Shown in pieces: positions 1 to 8,547 of a stretch of 64,000 bases of DNA. Under the pieces are notes generated by a model, which was not told where the DNA came from, ran no database searches, and saw only the letters and a program-made list of their open reading frames with translations. The DNA comes from CAWBJO01 sp963789175 (GTDB taxonomy: Bacteria; Pseudomonadota; Alphaproteobacteria; Rhizobiales; Aestuariivirgaceae), in NCBI GenBank assembly GCA_963789175.1, contig CAWBJO010000001.1:62001-126000 (forward strand), in the 5' to 3' direction. A program made the translations under genes and the position numbers. Numbering within the stretch: position 1 is the first letter of the stretch; every line of letters begins with the position of its first letter.

Positions 1-2
1 CG

Positions 3-1064
3 CTCGAGCTCGAGGACGTGCGGACCGAGACGCCGGCCGGCGCGGTGGCTCTATTCGATTCTACCGGGCACCCGATTAACGCCCCGCCGCAGTCCCCCGC
101 GCCTCTAGCTCGGCGGGACCTCAACATCCTCGTGCTGTCGGGCGGCGGTGCCGACGGGGCCTTCGGAGCGGGCGTCCTCAACGGCTGGGCGGAGGCCGGA
201 ACCAGGCCGCGGTTCGACATCGTGACGGGGGTGTCGACCGGCGCGCTGATGGCGACGCTCACCTTCCTCGGCCCGGGCTACGACCAGACGCTGCGCGACG
301 TCTACACGACGATCAGCAGCGACGACATCTACCGGAAGAAGTCGATCGCCGGCGTGTTCTCCGACAGCCTGCTCGACGACACGCCGCTCAAGAAGAAGAT
401 CAACTCCCTCATCGACGAGGAGGTTCTCGACCGCGTCGCCCAGGAGCACCAGGCGGGCCGGCGCCTCTACGTCGCGACGACCAATCTCGACTCTGGCGAA
501 GTGGTGGTGTGGGACATGGGCTACATCGCCGCCTCGGGCCATCCCGATCGGGTCAAGCTCTATCGCAGCGTGCTCAGGGCCTCGGCGGCGGTGCCGGGCC
601 TGTTCAAGCCTGTCTACATCCAGCCTACGGACGCCAGCAAGGCGCGGCAGATGCATGTCGACGGAGCGGTCAAGTCGCCGATCCTGCTCCGGAGCTTCAT
701 GCTCAACGAGCCGGCCCTCAAGCGCCACGTCTACGTGGTCGTGAACGGCCAGATCCGGCTCCAGGACGCAGCCAAGGCGGTCGAGCCGGAAGTGCTCGAC
801 ATCTCGCGCAAGTCGATCAGCGAGCTCCTGCGCGGCCTCCTGTCCAGAACCCTCTACCAGGCCTATGTGGCGAGCCGCCAGGCGCGCGCCGACTTCCACC
901 TGATCTCCATTCCCGATAGCAGCGTTGCCTCGAAGGATGGCCTGACCTTCGACAAGGGGGTCATGAGCCATCTCTACGACCTCGGCCGGGAATTCGGCCG
1001 CTCCGGCACCGGATGGTCGACGGAGCCGCCGCGCATGGAAGACCTCGAACGCATCAACGGCTAG
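3..1064 (+). CDS. Patatin-like phospholipase (5' end outside window)
   Basis: Serine acyl hydrolase of the patatin family, expected to hydrolyse lipid acyl esters. The sequence shows the glycine-rich oxyanion loop SGGGADGAFGAG, the nucleophile elbow GVSTG, and the DGA motif with the catalytic Asp (HVDGA), so the Ser-Asp dyad is intact. The frame stays open to the first base of the window. A GTG at 18 would give 348 aa, but it has no well-placed ribosome binding site, so the true start, perhaps with a signal peptide or lipobox, probably lies upstream. The substrate cannot be read from sequence. The next gene is a cold-shock gene 100 bases downstream with no evident link. Confidence 0.85.
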   Translation, partial: LELEDVRTETPAGAVALFDSTGHPINAPPQSPAPLARRDLNILVLSGGGADGAFGAGVLNGWAEAGTRPRFDIVTGVSTGALMATLTFLGPGYDQTLRDVYTTISSDDIYRKKSIAGVFSDSLLDDTPLKKKINSLIDEEVLDRVAQEHQAGRRLYVATTNLDSGEVVVWDMGYIAASGHPDRVKLYRSVLRASAAVPGLFKPVYIQPTDASKARQMHVDGAVKSPILLRSFMLNEPALKRHVYVVVNGQIRLQDAAKAVEPEVLDISRKSISELLRGLLSRTLYQAYVASRQARADFHLISIPDSSVASKDGLTFDKGVMSHLYDLGREFGRSGTGWSTEPPRMEDLERING

Positions 1065-1105
1065 GCAGACGCCCGGGCGGGAGCTATAGTTCGGCCCCCC
1101 ATTCG

Positions 1106-1125
1106 GCGGTCCAGTGGCGGACCGC
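1106..1125 (+). other. Perfect 7-bp hairpin between the lipase and csp genes
   Basis: GCGGTCC and GGACCGC pair around a 6-base loop. No T-run follows, so this is not a classical intrinsic terminator. It lies 38 bases upstream of the cold-shock start and could be part of that gene's 5' leader, since csp mRNAs often carry structured leaders, or a weak 3' end for the lipase gene. Function is unproven. Confidence 0.3.
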
Positions 1126-1163
1126 GGGGAGACAAACCAGTGGCCCTGACAGGGGGCAGTTGC

Positions 1164-1379
1164 ATGCGCCAGAACGGCACCGTGAAGTTTTTCAATCAAG
1201 CGAAGGGGTACGGTTTCATCGCTCCGGATGACGGGGGGAAGGATGTGTTCGTCCACATCACCGCCGTCCAGCGTTCCGGCATCCCCCAGCTCGACGAGGG
1301 AACGAAGATCAGCTTCGAAATCCAGCCGGACACGAGAGGCCGCGGGCCGCAGGCCGTCGACCTGCAGCTCGCCGACTGA
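1164..1379 (+). CDS. Cold-shock domain protein (CspA family)
   Basis: Single cold-shock (OB-fold) domain of 71 aa that binds single-stranded RNA or DNA and acts as an RNA chaperone. RNP1 (KGYGFIAP) and RNP2 (DVFVHI) are both present and the length is typical. I chose the ATG at 1164 because AGGGGG lies just upstream and the protein then begins MRQNGTVKFF like its family. A GTG at 1140 in the same frame would add eight residues. The gene appears to be transcribed alone. Whether it is cold-inducible cannot be told from sequence. Confidence 0.93.
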   Translation: MRQNGTVKFFNQAKGYGFIAPDDGGKDVFVHITAVQRSGIPQLDEGTKISFEIQPDTRGRGPQAVDLQLAD

Positions 1380-1415
1380 TTTCAGCCGGGGTCCCTTAAT
1401 TCCAGGACGGACATG

Positions 1416-1424
1416 TGCTATGAT
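1416..1424 (+). promoter_or_regulatory. Extended -10 box abutting the small secreted protein gene
   Basis: TGC followed by TATGAT fits an extended -10 element. Transcription would begin near 1431, essentially at the ATG at 1432, implying a leaderless mRNA. The corresponding -35 (around 1396, TTAATT) is poor, as is common for extended -10 promoters. Prediction only. Confidence 0.4.
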
Positions 1425-1431
1425 TCCGGCC

Positions 1432-1698
1432 ATGAGACGCCTGTGCAGAGTTCTTGCGCCCGGCATGCTCGGCGCACTTCTCCTCGCCCCGATCCCCGCG
1501 GCAGCCGATCCGGACTGCAAATGCCGGCTCTACAACCTGAAGCTCGAGGTCGGGACGGTCACCTGCATCAAGGGCAAGCTCGCGCAATGCCTGATGTTCC
1601 AGAACACCGCGTCCTGGAAATACCTGAACCAAACCTGTCCCGTGAGCTTGAACCGAAGCCCCTGGCGGGGACCCGACATCACGCTCGTCCAGCGCTAG
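1432..1698 (+). CDS. Small secreted cysteine-containing protein
   Basis: I do not recognise this family. The 88-aa product has a clear Sec signal peptide: a basic start (MRRLCR), a hydrophobic core (LGALLLAPIP) and an AAA-type cleavage site. It leaves a mature domain of about 65 residues with five cysteines, including a CKC pair near the N-terminus, so it is probably periplasmic with disulfides or a bound metal. An ATG at 1420 would add four residues; I prefer 1432 because an extended -10 box lies just upstream. The following RNase T2 frame begins inside this gene, so expression of the two may be coupled. Confidence 0.6.
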   Translation: MRRLCRVLAPGMLGALLLAPIPAAADPDCKCRLYNLKLEVGTVTCIKGKLAQCLMFQNTASWKYLNQTCPVSLNRSPWRGPDITLVQR

Positions 1699-2393
1699 CG
1701 GCCGCCCTCCTCCTCCTTGCCTGCGTCTCGTCCGCAGGCGCTGCGTCTGCGGCCGCCGCTGAGTCGCGCGCCGTCGACCACTACGTGCTCTCCCTCTCAT
1801 GGTCGCCCAGCTTTTGCGCGAGCGACGCGGCGGCCGGCGAAACCCTCCAATGCGGGAGCCCGCGAACCTACGCCTTCGTCCTCCACGGCCTGTGGCCGCA
1901 ATATGCGCGGGGGTGGCCGTCCTATTGCGACACCAACCAACACGCCGTCCCGGAGCGGCTGTTCGCGACGGTGAGAGCGTTCATGCCGTCGCGGCGGCTG
2001 GCGAACCATCAATGGCGCAAGCACGGAAGCTGTTCGAGGCTGTCGATGGCGGACTATTTCGGGCTGGCGGCAGAGCTCTTCGGGAAGGTGCGAATTCCGG
2101 CCCGCTACCTCGCACCGACCCATTCCATCACGACGGATGCGGACGAGATCGAGACCGACTTCGCGAAGACCAACCGCGGCCTTAGGCCCGAGATGATGTC
2201 GGTGACCTGCACCGGCCGCAAAGGCCGGGCACGGCTCCAGGACGTCCGCATCTGCGTGACGCCGCTCGGCGAGTTCACGCGGTGCGGGCGCAACGAAGCG
2301 CAAAGTTGCGAAGCCTCGAGCCTGGTGCTACCTCCGGTCCGACGAGCGCGGCGGTCGACGACGCCCGACGGGGATCTACCGGGAACGCCATGA
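1587..2393 (+). CDS. Secreted ribonuclease, T2 family
   Basis: RNase T2-type endoribonuclease, normally periplasmic or secreted and producing 2',3'-cyclic phosphates. Both active-site segments are visible: CAS I as FVLHGLWPQ and CAS II as HQWRKHGSC, each supplying a catalytic His. A hydrophobic segment (ALAAALLLLACVSSAGA) is the signal peptide. The start is uncertain: ATG 1587 gives 268 aa but puts about 30 unusual residues before the signal and overlaps the upstream gene by 112 bases, and no better start codon lies closer. The C-terminus overlaps the next gene by four bases (ATGA). Confidence 0.82.
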   Translation: MPDVPEHRVLEIPEPNLSRELEPKPLAGTRHHARPALAAALLLLACVSSAGAASAAAAESRAVDHYVLSLSWSPSFCASDAAAGETLQCGSPRTYAFVLHGLWPQYARGWPSYCDTNQHAVPERLFATVRAFMPSRRLANHQWRKHGSCSRLSMADYFGLAAELFGKVRIPARYLAPTHSITTDADEIETDFAKTNRGLRPEMMSVTCTGRKGRARLQDVRICVTPLGEFTRCGRNEAQSCEASSLVLPPVRRARRSTTPDGDLPGTP

Positions 2394-3124
2394 CCAGACG
2401 GGCTCTCATCTTCCTCCACATGGACGACGACAACCCCGGACGCTTCGGCGATTTCCTGAGGGCCGACGGATTCGCCATCGACACTGTCATGGTGCACCGG
2501 GGCGAGAAGCTGCCGGCGCTCGCGCCCTACGACATGCTGCTGGTCATGGGCGGGCCGATGGATGTCTGGCAGCTCGCCGAGTACCCGTGGCTCGCCGCGG
2601 AAAAGGACGCGGTGGCCCACTGGGTAAAGGACCGGGCACGCCCGTTCATCGGCTTCTGCCTCGGCCACCAGCTGCTCGCGGAAGCGCTCGGCGGCACGGT
2701 CGCAATGGCACCGCGCGAGGAGATCGGCATCTTCGACATCGGCCTGACGGAGGCCGGACGACGGCACAATGTCTTCGCGGGGCTGCCGGCCACCTTCACG
2801 ACGACCCAGTGGCACCATGCCGAGGTGAAGACTCTGCCGCCGGGCGGCGTTGCGCTCGCCGCCAGCGCGACTACCGCGGTGCAGGCACTGGCGGTCGGCG
2901 ACTCCGCTCTCGGCATACAGTTCCACGCCGAATGGAAGGCCGAGTTCATCGCCGCCTGGAAGTTCCTGCCCTCCTACGTGAAGGCGATGGAAACGGCGCT
3001 CGGCCCCGGCGCCTATGCGAAGTTCGTCGGCGACGCCGCTGCCATCATGCCGCAGTACCACCTTATCGGACGCCGCCTCTACGAGAACCTGATGCGGCTT
3101 GCCGGCCTCAACGTTCCTGCCTGA
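2390..3124 (+). CDS. Class I glutamine amidotransferase-like protein
   Basis: A 244-aa protein with the GATase1 fold, resembling stand-alone GMP-synthase-like amidotransferases. The nucleophile Cys sits in GFCLGHQ and the His of the triad in QFHAE; MGGPMD forms the oxyanion region. No synthetase domain is attached, so the ammonia acceptor is unknown; relatives act on glutamine or gamma-glutamyl compounds. The ATG at 2390 overlaps the RNase stop by four bases, indicating translational coupling. The 3' end overlaps the convergent DMT gene by 17 bases. Confidence 0.85.
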   Translation: MTRRALIFLHMDDDNPGRFGDFLRADGFAIDTVMVHRGEKLPALAPYDMLLVMGGPMDVWQLAEYPWLAAEKDAVAHWVKDRARPFIGFCLGHQLLAEALGGTVAMAPREEIGIFDIGLTEAGRRHNVFAGLPATFTTTQWHHAEVKTLPPGGVALAASATTAVQALAVGDSALGIQFHAEWKAEFIAAWKFLPSYVKAMETALGPGAYAKFVGDAAAIMPQYHLIGRRLYENLMRLAGLNVPA

Positions 3125-4082
3125 CCCTCTCGCTCCTTGCGCCGCCCGTCATCGCCAGGATGCGAAAGGCGAGGGCCGCGAGGATCACCGCGCCGCCGAC
3201 GAGCGTCGAGGCGGACGGCACCTCGTCGAAGGCGAGCCACACCCAGAGCGGCGACAGCATGGGCTCGGCGAGCGACAGCAGCGCCAGCTCAGCGGCCGGC
3301 ACCGTCTTCGAGCCGCGCGTGAAGAGCGCCAGGCCGAGCGACAGCTGGATCACCCCCATGGCCACGATGATGAGGAAGTTCCCCCAGCCCACCGCGAAGG
3401 CCTCGATGCCGGTATGGTCGCGCAGAGGCGTCGGGACGAGCAGCACGAAGGTGCTGAACAGGATCAGGAAGGCGCCATTCCAGACGATGCTCGCCGTCAT
3501 GTCGGTCTTCTGCCCCCAGCGCAGGAGCACGCTGTAGCAGGAGAAGCAGAAGGCCGAATAGAGGGCGAGGACGGCGCCGGTGAAGCCGCCCCCGGTCGAT
3601 CCCCACAGCATGACCGCGAGGCCGGCGAGGGCGATGAGCATGGCGATCCAGGTCGAGCCGTGGACGCGCTCGCCGAGGATCCACCAGCCGAGGAGCGCGG
3701 CCGTGAACGGGGTGACGCCGACCATGAAGATCGCCTGGGCGACGGTCGTGTAGAAGAGCGACATGACGAAGGTGAGCCCGGCGAGGCCGAGGGCCACGCC
3801 GGCGATGGCGGCGTTGATCCCGGCCACGCGCAGCACGGCGAGAAGCCGGCCGCGATGGCGCAAGCCCATGGCAAGCGACATGATGACCAGCACGACCCAG
3901 GAGCGATAGAAGATGATCTGCCAGCCGTCGACGTTCTCGGTCGAGCGCACGAAAAGGCCGCCGAGGCTCCAGCAGCAGGCGCCAAGCAGCGTGAAGGCGA
4001 AGCCGTAGCCCACTTGCCCGCGGCGAGCGCGAAGCGGCAGCCCGGTGCGGACCTTCAACCTGTCGCTCGCAGCTGTCGTCAT
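3108..4082 (-). CDS. DMT/EamA-family transporter
   Basis: Integral membrane carrier of 324 aa with about ten hydrophobic segments arranged as two EamA repeats, the usual drug/metabolite transporter architecture. Substrate unknown; relatives export amino acids and other metabolites. The start at 4082 overlaps the stop of the upstream MFS gene by four bases, making this the last gene of an apparent hemF-MFS-MFS-DMT operon. Longer in-frame starts (up to 4196) would lie inside the MFS gene and add a non-membrane tail, so I rejected them. Confidence 0.88.
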   Translation of the reverse strand: MTTAASDRLKVRTGLPLRARRGQVGYGFAFTLLGACCWSLGGLFVRSTENVDGWQIIFYRSWVVLVIMSLAMGLRHRGRLLAVLRVAGINAAIAGVALGLAGLTFVMSLFYTTVAQAIFMVGVTPFTAALLGWWILGERVHGSTWIAMLIALAGLAVMLWGSTGGGFTGAVLALYSAFCFSCYSVLLRWGQKTDMTASIVWNGAFLILFSTFVLLVPTPLRDHTGIEAFAVGWGNFLIIVAMGVIQLSLGLALFTRGSKTVPAAELALLSLAEPMLSPLWVWLAFDEVPSASTLVGGAVILAALAFRILAMTGGARSERVRQER

Positions 4083-5242
4083 TGCCTCTCCGGGGCGGCG
4101 ACGAGAGACCGCCGCGCGGTGACGGCCAGATAGAGCGCAAAGATCGCCGCCAGGGAATAGGGAAAACCATCGGGCCCGAAGATATCCATGGCCCATCCGC
4201 TGACGAGCGAGCCGATGAAGGAGCCGAGGCCCCAGGCGGTCGCGAAGGTGGCGGTGCCGGCGACGAGATCGGTGCCGCGGAAGCGGTCACCGAGATAGGC
4301 GAGCCCGACGGTGTAGATGCCGAAGTTCGCCGCGCCGACCAGGCAGACGAGCGGCCAGATGAGCGCGGTCGAGATCAGGAACGGGATGAGCACCGTGCAC
4401 AGGGAGGACACGGCGAAGCACCATTTGATGGTGCCCTGCTTCGATGTCTTGTCGGCGATCCAGCCGATGGGGATCTGGAAGAAGACGTTGCCGAGCGCGA
4501 GCACCGTCAGCAGGAGGGCGGCCGAGCCGATGTCGTAGCCGTTGCGGACGCCGTAGACGGACAGGAAGGCGAGCATGCCGCCGTCGAATATGGCGTGGAT
4601 GGCAATGGCGAGGATCAGCATGGGCGCCTTCGGAACGAAGTCGCGCACCGAGACGTGCTCCTCTTCCTCGTCCGCCGCCTTCGCCAACTCATCGTCGACC
4701 AGCGAGATCGGGATCACGGCGAGGAACATGACGAGCGCACCGGCCACGAACGGCGCGAACCCTTCGATGCCGAGATATTTGATGACCAAGGCCCCGAGCC
4801 CGAAACTCGCCGAGATCACGGTTGCATAGATGCCGACGATCCTGCCGCGATAGGCGCCCTCTGCGAAGCGCACCACCCACGCTTCGCTGAGCGCAAAGAG
4901 GGTCGCCACGAACATGCCCTGGATCAGGCGCAACACGAACCATGAATAGATGCTGGGCACGGCCGGATAGGCGAGGATGACGAGGCCAGTCAGCGACGCC
5001 ATGGCGATCGTGACCCTGCGGGAGCCGAAACTGTGGGCGAGCTTCGGAATCATCAGGCCGGCGAGGAGAATGCCGAGCGGCGCCATGGCGGTGTTGAGGC
5101 CGATCACGCTGCTGCTGATGCCCCACCCTTCCATCTTGAGAGACAGGAGCGGGAACATCTCGCCGAGCGAGAAGGAGAACACCGCAACGGCGGCGCAGGC
5201 GGCAACGAGGTTGCGCCACTGGAGCTTCGCGCCGACGGTCAT
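4079..5242 (-). CDS. MFS transporter, downstream paralogue
   Basis: Major facilitator of 387 aa with twelve predicted hydrophobic segments. It resembles the upstream MFS gene along its whole length: LNTAMAPLGI versus LNSAMSPLGI, LSEAWVVRF versus LSEAWIVQF, and GRIVGIYATV versus GRIIGIYTSV. This points to tandem duplication followed by divergence. The acidic stretch DEEEEHVSVRD lies in the central cytoplasmic loop. It overlaps both neighbours by four bases. Substrate unknown; the pattern is that of the YcaD-like group of small-molecule carriers. Confidence 0.9.
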   Translation of the reverse strand: MTVGAKLQWRNLVAACAAVAVFSFSLGEMFPLLSLKMEGWGISSSVIGLNTAMAPLGILLAGLMIPKLAHSFGSRRVTIAMASLTGLVILAYPAVPSIYSWFVLRLIQGMFVATLFALSEAWVVRFAEGAYRGRIVGIYATVISASFGLGALVIKYLGIEGFAPFVAGALVMFLAVIPISLVDDELAKAADEEEEHVSVRDFVPKAPMLILAIAIHAIFDGGMLAFLSVYGVRNGYDIGSAALLLTVLALGNVFFQIPIGWIADKTSKQGTIKWCFAVSSLCTVLIPFLISTALIWPLVCLVGAANFGIYTVGLAYLGDRFRGTDLVAGTATFATAWGLGSFIGSLVSGWAMDIFGPDGFPYSLAAIFALYLAVTARRSLVAAPERQ

Positions 5243-6432
5243 GCGGGAGCCCGTACCAGTTTTCCGCCGGAACCGAACAGCAGGGCCAGCAGCGCGACGT
5301 AGATGGCGGCAAGGCAGAAGGGGAACGCTCCTACCCCGAAGGCATCGAGCGCGACGCCGACAAGGGGCGGACCGATGATGCCGCCGACGCCCCACATGGC
5401 CGCGAAGGCGGCCGAGCCGGAGAGAAGATCGGCGCCCTTGAACTCGTCGCCGAGGATCGTCAGCGCCGCCGTGTAGATGGCATAGGCCGAGGTGCCAATG
5501 ACGAAAGCGACGGGCCACAGCAGCCAGCTCGTGATCGCGAACGGGAGCATGGCGGCCATGGCGACGCTCACGCCACCGGCGAGCCACATGATGGTGACGC
5601 GCGACCAACGGTCGGCGAGCATGCCGATCGGATACTGCAGGAGGGCGTTGCCGGCGATCGAAACGCCGAGAGCCCAGCTCGCGCGCTCGACGCCGAGCCC
5701 GTTCCTCAGGCCGTAGATGATGAAGAAGGAGAGCATCACGGCGTCGAACATGGTGAGCGTGCAGACGGCGAACAGCAGCAGCGGGGCGCGGCCGATGAAG
5801 CCCAGGAACCCACCCTTCGATTCCGGCCCGAAATCGTCCGCGACGTTCAGGAACAGGAGCGGTATGCCGGCCACCAGCACCATGGCCGTGCCCAGGATCC
5901 ACGGCGTCCAGCCGTTGACGTCGACATAGGGGATGATAAGCGGACCGGCCGAGAAGGTGATCGACACCACGCTCGTATAGATGCCGATGATGCGGCCGCG
6001 GTTCGGGCCCTCCGAGAACTGCACGATCCATGCCTCGCTCAAGGTGTAGAGGGTGCCGGCGATGATTCCGAAGGCGAAGCGCAGGACGAACCATGCGGCG
6101 AGGCTCGGGAACACCTTGAAGCCGATGAGCAGGAGCGCGATGCCGGCGATGGTGGCATAGGCGAGCCGCTGGGCGCCGAAACGCTTGACGGCGCGCGGAA
6201 TGAACGGCCCGGCGACGATGATGCCGAGCGGCGACATGGCGGAGTTGAGCCCGATGATCCAGGCGGGAACGCTGCGCTGCTCGAGCAGGATGGCGAGGAG
6301 CGGAAAGGTCAATCCGAACGCGACGTCGCACACCGCGATCGTGGCGACCGCAGCGAGGAGATTGCGCCAATGAGTGGGCGCCGGCTTTTTGGATGTCCCC
6401 AGCATGGCGGAGGCTCTAGCTGCCTCTGCCAT
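5239..6432 (-). CDS. MFS transporter, upstream paralogue
   Basis: Major facilitator of 397 aa, paralogous to the gene that follows. The conserved SEAW...GR.IGIY segment lies between membrane helices 4 and 5. The first ATG is at 6432; a second at 6405 (MLGTSKKP) is also reasonable, and neither has a strong ribosome binding site. Only six bases separate it from the hemF stop, so it is probably cotranscribed with hemF. Its role is unknown; export of a tetrapyrrole-related compound is conceivable only from position. Confidence 0.88.
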   Translation of the reverse strand: MAEAARASAMLGTSKKPAPTHWRNLLAAVATIAVCDVAFGLTFPLLAILLEQRSVPAWIIGLNSAMSPLGIIVAGPFIPRAVKRFGAQRLAYATIAGIALLLIGFKVFPSLAAWFVLRFAFGIIAGTLYTLSEAWIVQFSEGPNRGRIIGIYTSVVSITFSAGPLIIPYVDVNGWTPWILGTAMVLVAGIPLLFLNVADDFGPESKGGFLGFIGRAPLLLFAVCTLTMFDAVMLSFFIIYGLRNGLGVERASWALGVSIAGNALLQYPIGMLADRWSRVTIMWLAGGVSVAMAAMLPFAITSWLLWPVAFVIGTSAYAIYTAALTILGDEFKGADLLSGSAAFAAMWGVGGIIGPPLVGVALDAFGVGAFPFCLAAIYVALLALLFGSGGKLVRAPA

Positions 6433-6438
6433 TGGTGT

Positions 6439-7311
6439 CTAGGGCCAGCTGACCGCCGGCGGCAGAGAAGAGAGAATCGACTCGACATTGCCGCCCGTCT
6501 TCAGCCCGAAGAGCGTGCCACGATCGTAGAGGAGATTGAATTCCACGTAGCGGCCGCGGCGGACAAGCTGCTCGTCGCGCTCGGCCGGCGACCACGGCGT
6601 GTCCATGTTGCGCCTGACGATCAGCGGATAGGCCTCGAGAAACGCGCGGCCGACGTCCTGCACGAAGGCGAAGTCGGCGAGCCAGTCGCCGCTGTCGTGA
6701 TAGTCGAAGAAGATGCCGCCGACGCCGCGCGTCTCGCCGCGATGCGGAAGGTAGAAGTATTCGTCGCACCATTGTTTCAGGCGGCCATGGTCGGCGCCGG
6801 GATGCGGGTCGCAGGCCCGCGCCATGGCGGCGTGAAAGGCGACGGTGTCCGGATCATCGCCGGCGCGGCGACGGGCGAGCATCGGAGTGAGGTCGGCGCC
6901 GCCGCCGAACCACGAGCGCGAGGTGACCACGAAACGCGTGTTCATGTGCACGGCGGGGACGTGAGGGTTCTCGGGATGTGCAATGAGCGAGATGCCGGAT
7001 GCCCAGAAGCGCGGATCGTCCTCGGCGCCGGGGATCTGCTTGCGGAATTCCGGGCTGAACTCGCCGTGCACCGTCGAGACGTGCACCCCCGCCTTCTCGA
7101 ACAGGCGGCCGCGGAGCACTGACATAACGCCGCCGCCGCCGTCCTCCCTCCCCGCCTCGCCGCGCCGCCACTCCTTGCGCTCGAACCGGCCTGCCGGCCG
7201 GGCGGCCACGTCGCAGGCGCGCTCGAGATCCTCGAATTCCTCGCAGATGTCGTCGCGCAGCGACTCGAACCACGCTTTCGCCGTTTCCTTATGATCGTCG
7301 AGGGCGGACAT
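6439..7311 (-). CDS. hemF: Oxygen-dependent coproporphyrinogen III oxidase
   Basis: Converts coproporphyrinogen III to protoporphyrinogen IX by two oxidative decarboxylations using O2, in the cytosolic haem pathway. The 290-aa protein carries family blocks such as SWFGGGADLTP, WCDEYFYLPHRGE, GGIFFDYHD, RRGRYVEFNLLYDRGT and FGLKTGGNVESILSSLPP. The start MSALDD at 7311 fits the family; longer in-frame starts give basic, low-complexity sequence. It is the first gene of a probable operon with three transporter genes and lies 28 bases from trmL. Confidence 0.96.
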   Translation of the reverse strand: MSALDDHKETAKAWFESLRDDICEEFEDLERACDVAARPAGRFERKEWRRGEAGREDGGGGVMSVLRGRLFEKAGVHVSTVHGEFSPEFRKQIPGAEDDPRFWASGISLIAHPENPHVPAVHMNTRFVVTSRSWFGGGADLTPMLARRRAGDDPDTVAFHAAMARACDPHPGADHGRLKQWCDEYFYLPHRGETRGVGGIFFDYHDSGDWLADFAFVQDVGRAFLEAYPLIVRRNMDTPWSPAERDEQLVRRGRYVEFNLLYDRGTLFGLKTGGNVESILSSLPPAVSWP

Positions 7312-7339
7312 CGTCGGTGGAGGGGGCGCCGTTCGTTTT

Positions 7340-7789
7340 CTATGAGGGACGCGTCTGGCGCAAAGCCTCACCCAAAACCATGGCGCACGCAACCGCGACG
7401 TTGAGCGAGCGGAAACCTGGCTGAAGCGGGATGAGCAGGCGCGCATCGGCGGCGGCGTGCACGTTGTCGGGCGCACCTTCCGTCTCGCGCCCCATGAGCA
7501 GGACGTCGTCGGGACGGAATGCGAAATCCCAGTAGGCGAGGCTCGCCTTGGTGGTCATGAGGACGAGACGACGGCCAGCCCTGCTGCCGCGAAAGGCTTC
7601 GAAGGACTCGTGCCGCACGATCCGGGCCCGGTCGAGATAATCCAATCCGGCGCGGCGGAAGGAGCGGTCCGACCACGTGAACCCGGTCGGCTCGATGATG
7701 GACACGGCAACCCCGAGACAGGCGGCCATGCGGAGGATGGTGCCCGCATTGGGCGGGATATCCGGCTGGTAGAGCGCGATTTCGATCAT
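7340..7789 (-). CDS. trmL: tRNA (cytidine/uridine(34)-2'-O)-methyltransferase TrmL
   Basis: SPOUT-class methyltransferase that methylates the ribose of the wobble base in tRNA-Leu isoacceptors using SAM. The 149-aa protein begins with the family motif ALYQPDIPPNAG and ends with the trefoil-knot SAM site (LLMGRETEGAP, then IPLQPGFRSLNVAVA). I chose ATG 7789 (MIEIALYQ); an ATG at 7804 would add five residues. It faces petA across a 185-base gap. Confidence 0.93.
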   Translation of the reverse strand: MIEIALYQPDIPPNAGTILRMAACLGVAVSIIEPTGFTWSDRSFRRAGLDYLDRARIVRHESFEAFRGSRAGRRLVLMTTKASLAYWDFAFRPDDVLLMGRETEGAPDNVHAAADARLLIPLQPGFRSLNVAVACAMVLGEALRQTRPS

Positions 7790-7974
7790 GGGCGACCCCG
7801 ACATGCTGCGGCCTGAAATATACAAGCGCTGCGGAAGGGAAAAACCCTGCCGACTGCGACACTTGATGGCTAGACTTTCATCGAAGCCGATGCCAAAACT
7901 CAGCGCCGTGCAACCTGGAATGCGCGGCCGGACGGCTCCATGGACCGGCCACCAGCGAGGGGTGAAATCACGAT

Positions 7975-8538
7975 ATGGCGGCTGCTTCGGAGAGCGTGGA
8001 AACCAACCGACGCGACTTCATCTATATTGCGACCGCCGCGGTCGGCACCGTCGGCGTGGCCGGCGCGCTGTGGCCGTTCGTCGACCAGATGAACCCGGAT
8101 GCCTCCGTGCTGGCATTGGCGACGGTCGAGATCGACGTCGCCCCGATCGGCGAAGGGCAGGCCATCACGGTGAAGTGGCGCGGCAACCCGGTGTTCATCC
8201 GGCATCGCACGGCGAAGGAGATCGACGACGCGAAGGCCGTCCCCGTCGACCAGCTGCCCGACCCGCTGGCACGCAACGCCAACCTTCCCGACAATGCGCC
8301 GGCGACGGACCAGAACCGCACGATCGAGGGCAAGGAGCAGTTCCTGGTGATGATGGGTGTGTGCACGCATCTCGGCTGCGTCCCGATCGGCCAGTCCGGC
8401 GACTACGAAGGCTGGCTGTGCCCGTGCCACGGCTCGCACTATGACAGCGCCGGCCGCATCCGAAAGGGTCCGGCGCCGGAGAACCTGGCGGTTCCGAAGT
8501 TCGCGTTCATATCCGACACCAAGATCCGGATCGGCTAG
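7975..8538 (+). CDS. petA: Ubiquinol-cytochrome c reductase, Rieske iron-sulfur subunit
   Basis: Rieske [2Fe-2S] protein of the bc1 complex; it takes the first electron from ubiquinol and passes it to cytochrome c1. The 187-aa chain starts with a twin-Arg type anchor (RRDFIYIA, residues 12-19, then a hydrophobic helix) that stays in the membrane. The cluster ligands are in CTHLGC (about 130-135) and CPCHGSH (about 149-155). First gene of petABC, nine bases before petB. No convincing promoter was found in the 185 bases upstream. Confidence 0.97.
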   Translation: MAAASESVETNRRDFIYIATAAVGTVGVAGALWPFVDQMNPDASVLALATVEIDVAPIGEGQAITVKWRGNPVFIRHRTAKEIDDAKAVPVDQLPDPLARNANLPDNAPATDQNRTIEGKEQFLVMMGVCTHLGCVPIGQSGDYEGWLCPCHGSHYDSAGRIRKGPAPENLAVPKFAFISDTKIRIG

Positions 8539-8547
8539 GAGGCGGAC

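Noticed and set aside
105..1520. Long open frame antisense to the lipase and cold-shock genes
   Set aside because: Its product is Arg/Ala/Gly-rich with no family motif and it lies opposite two well-supported genes; long antisense frames are expected at this G+C.
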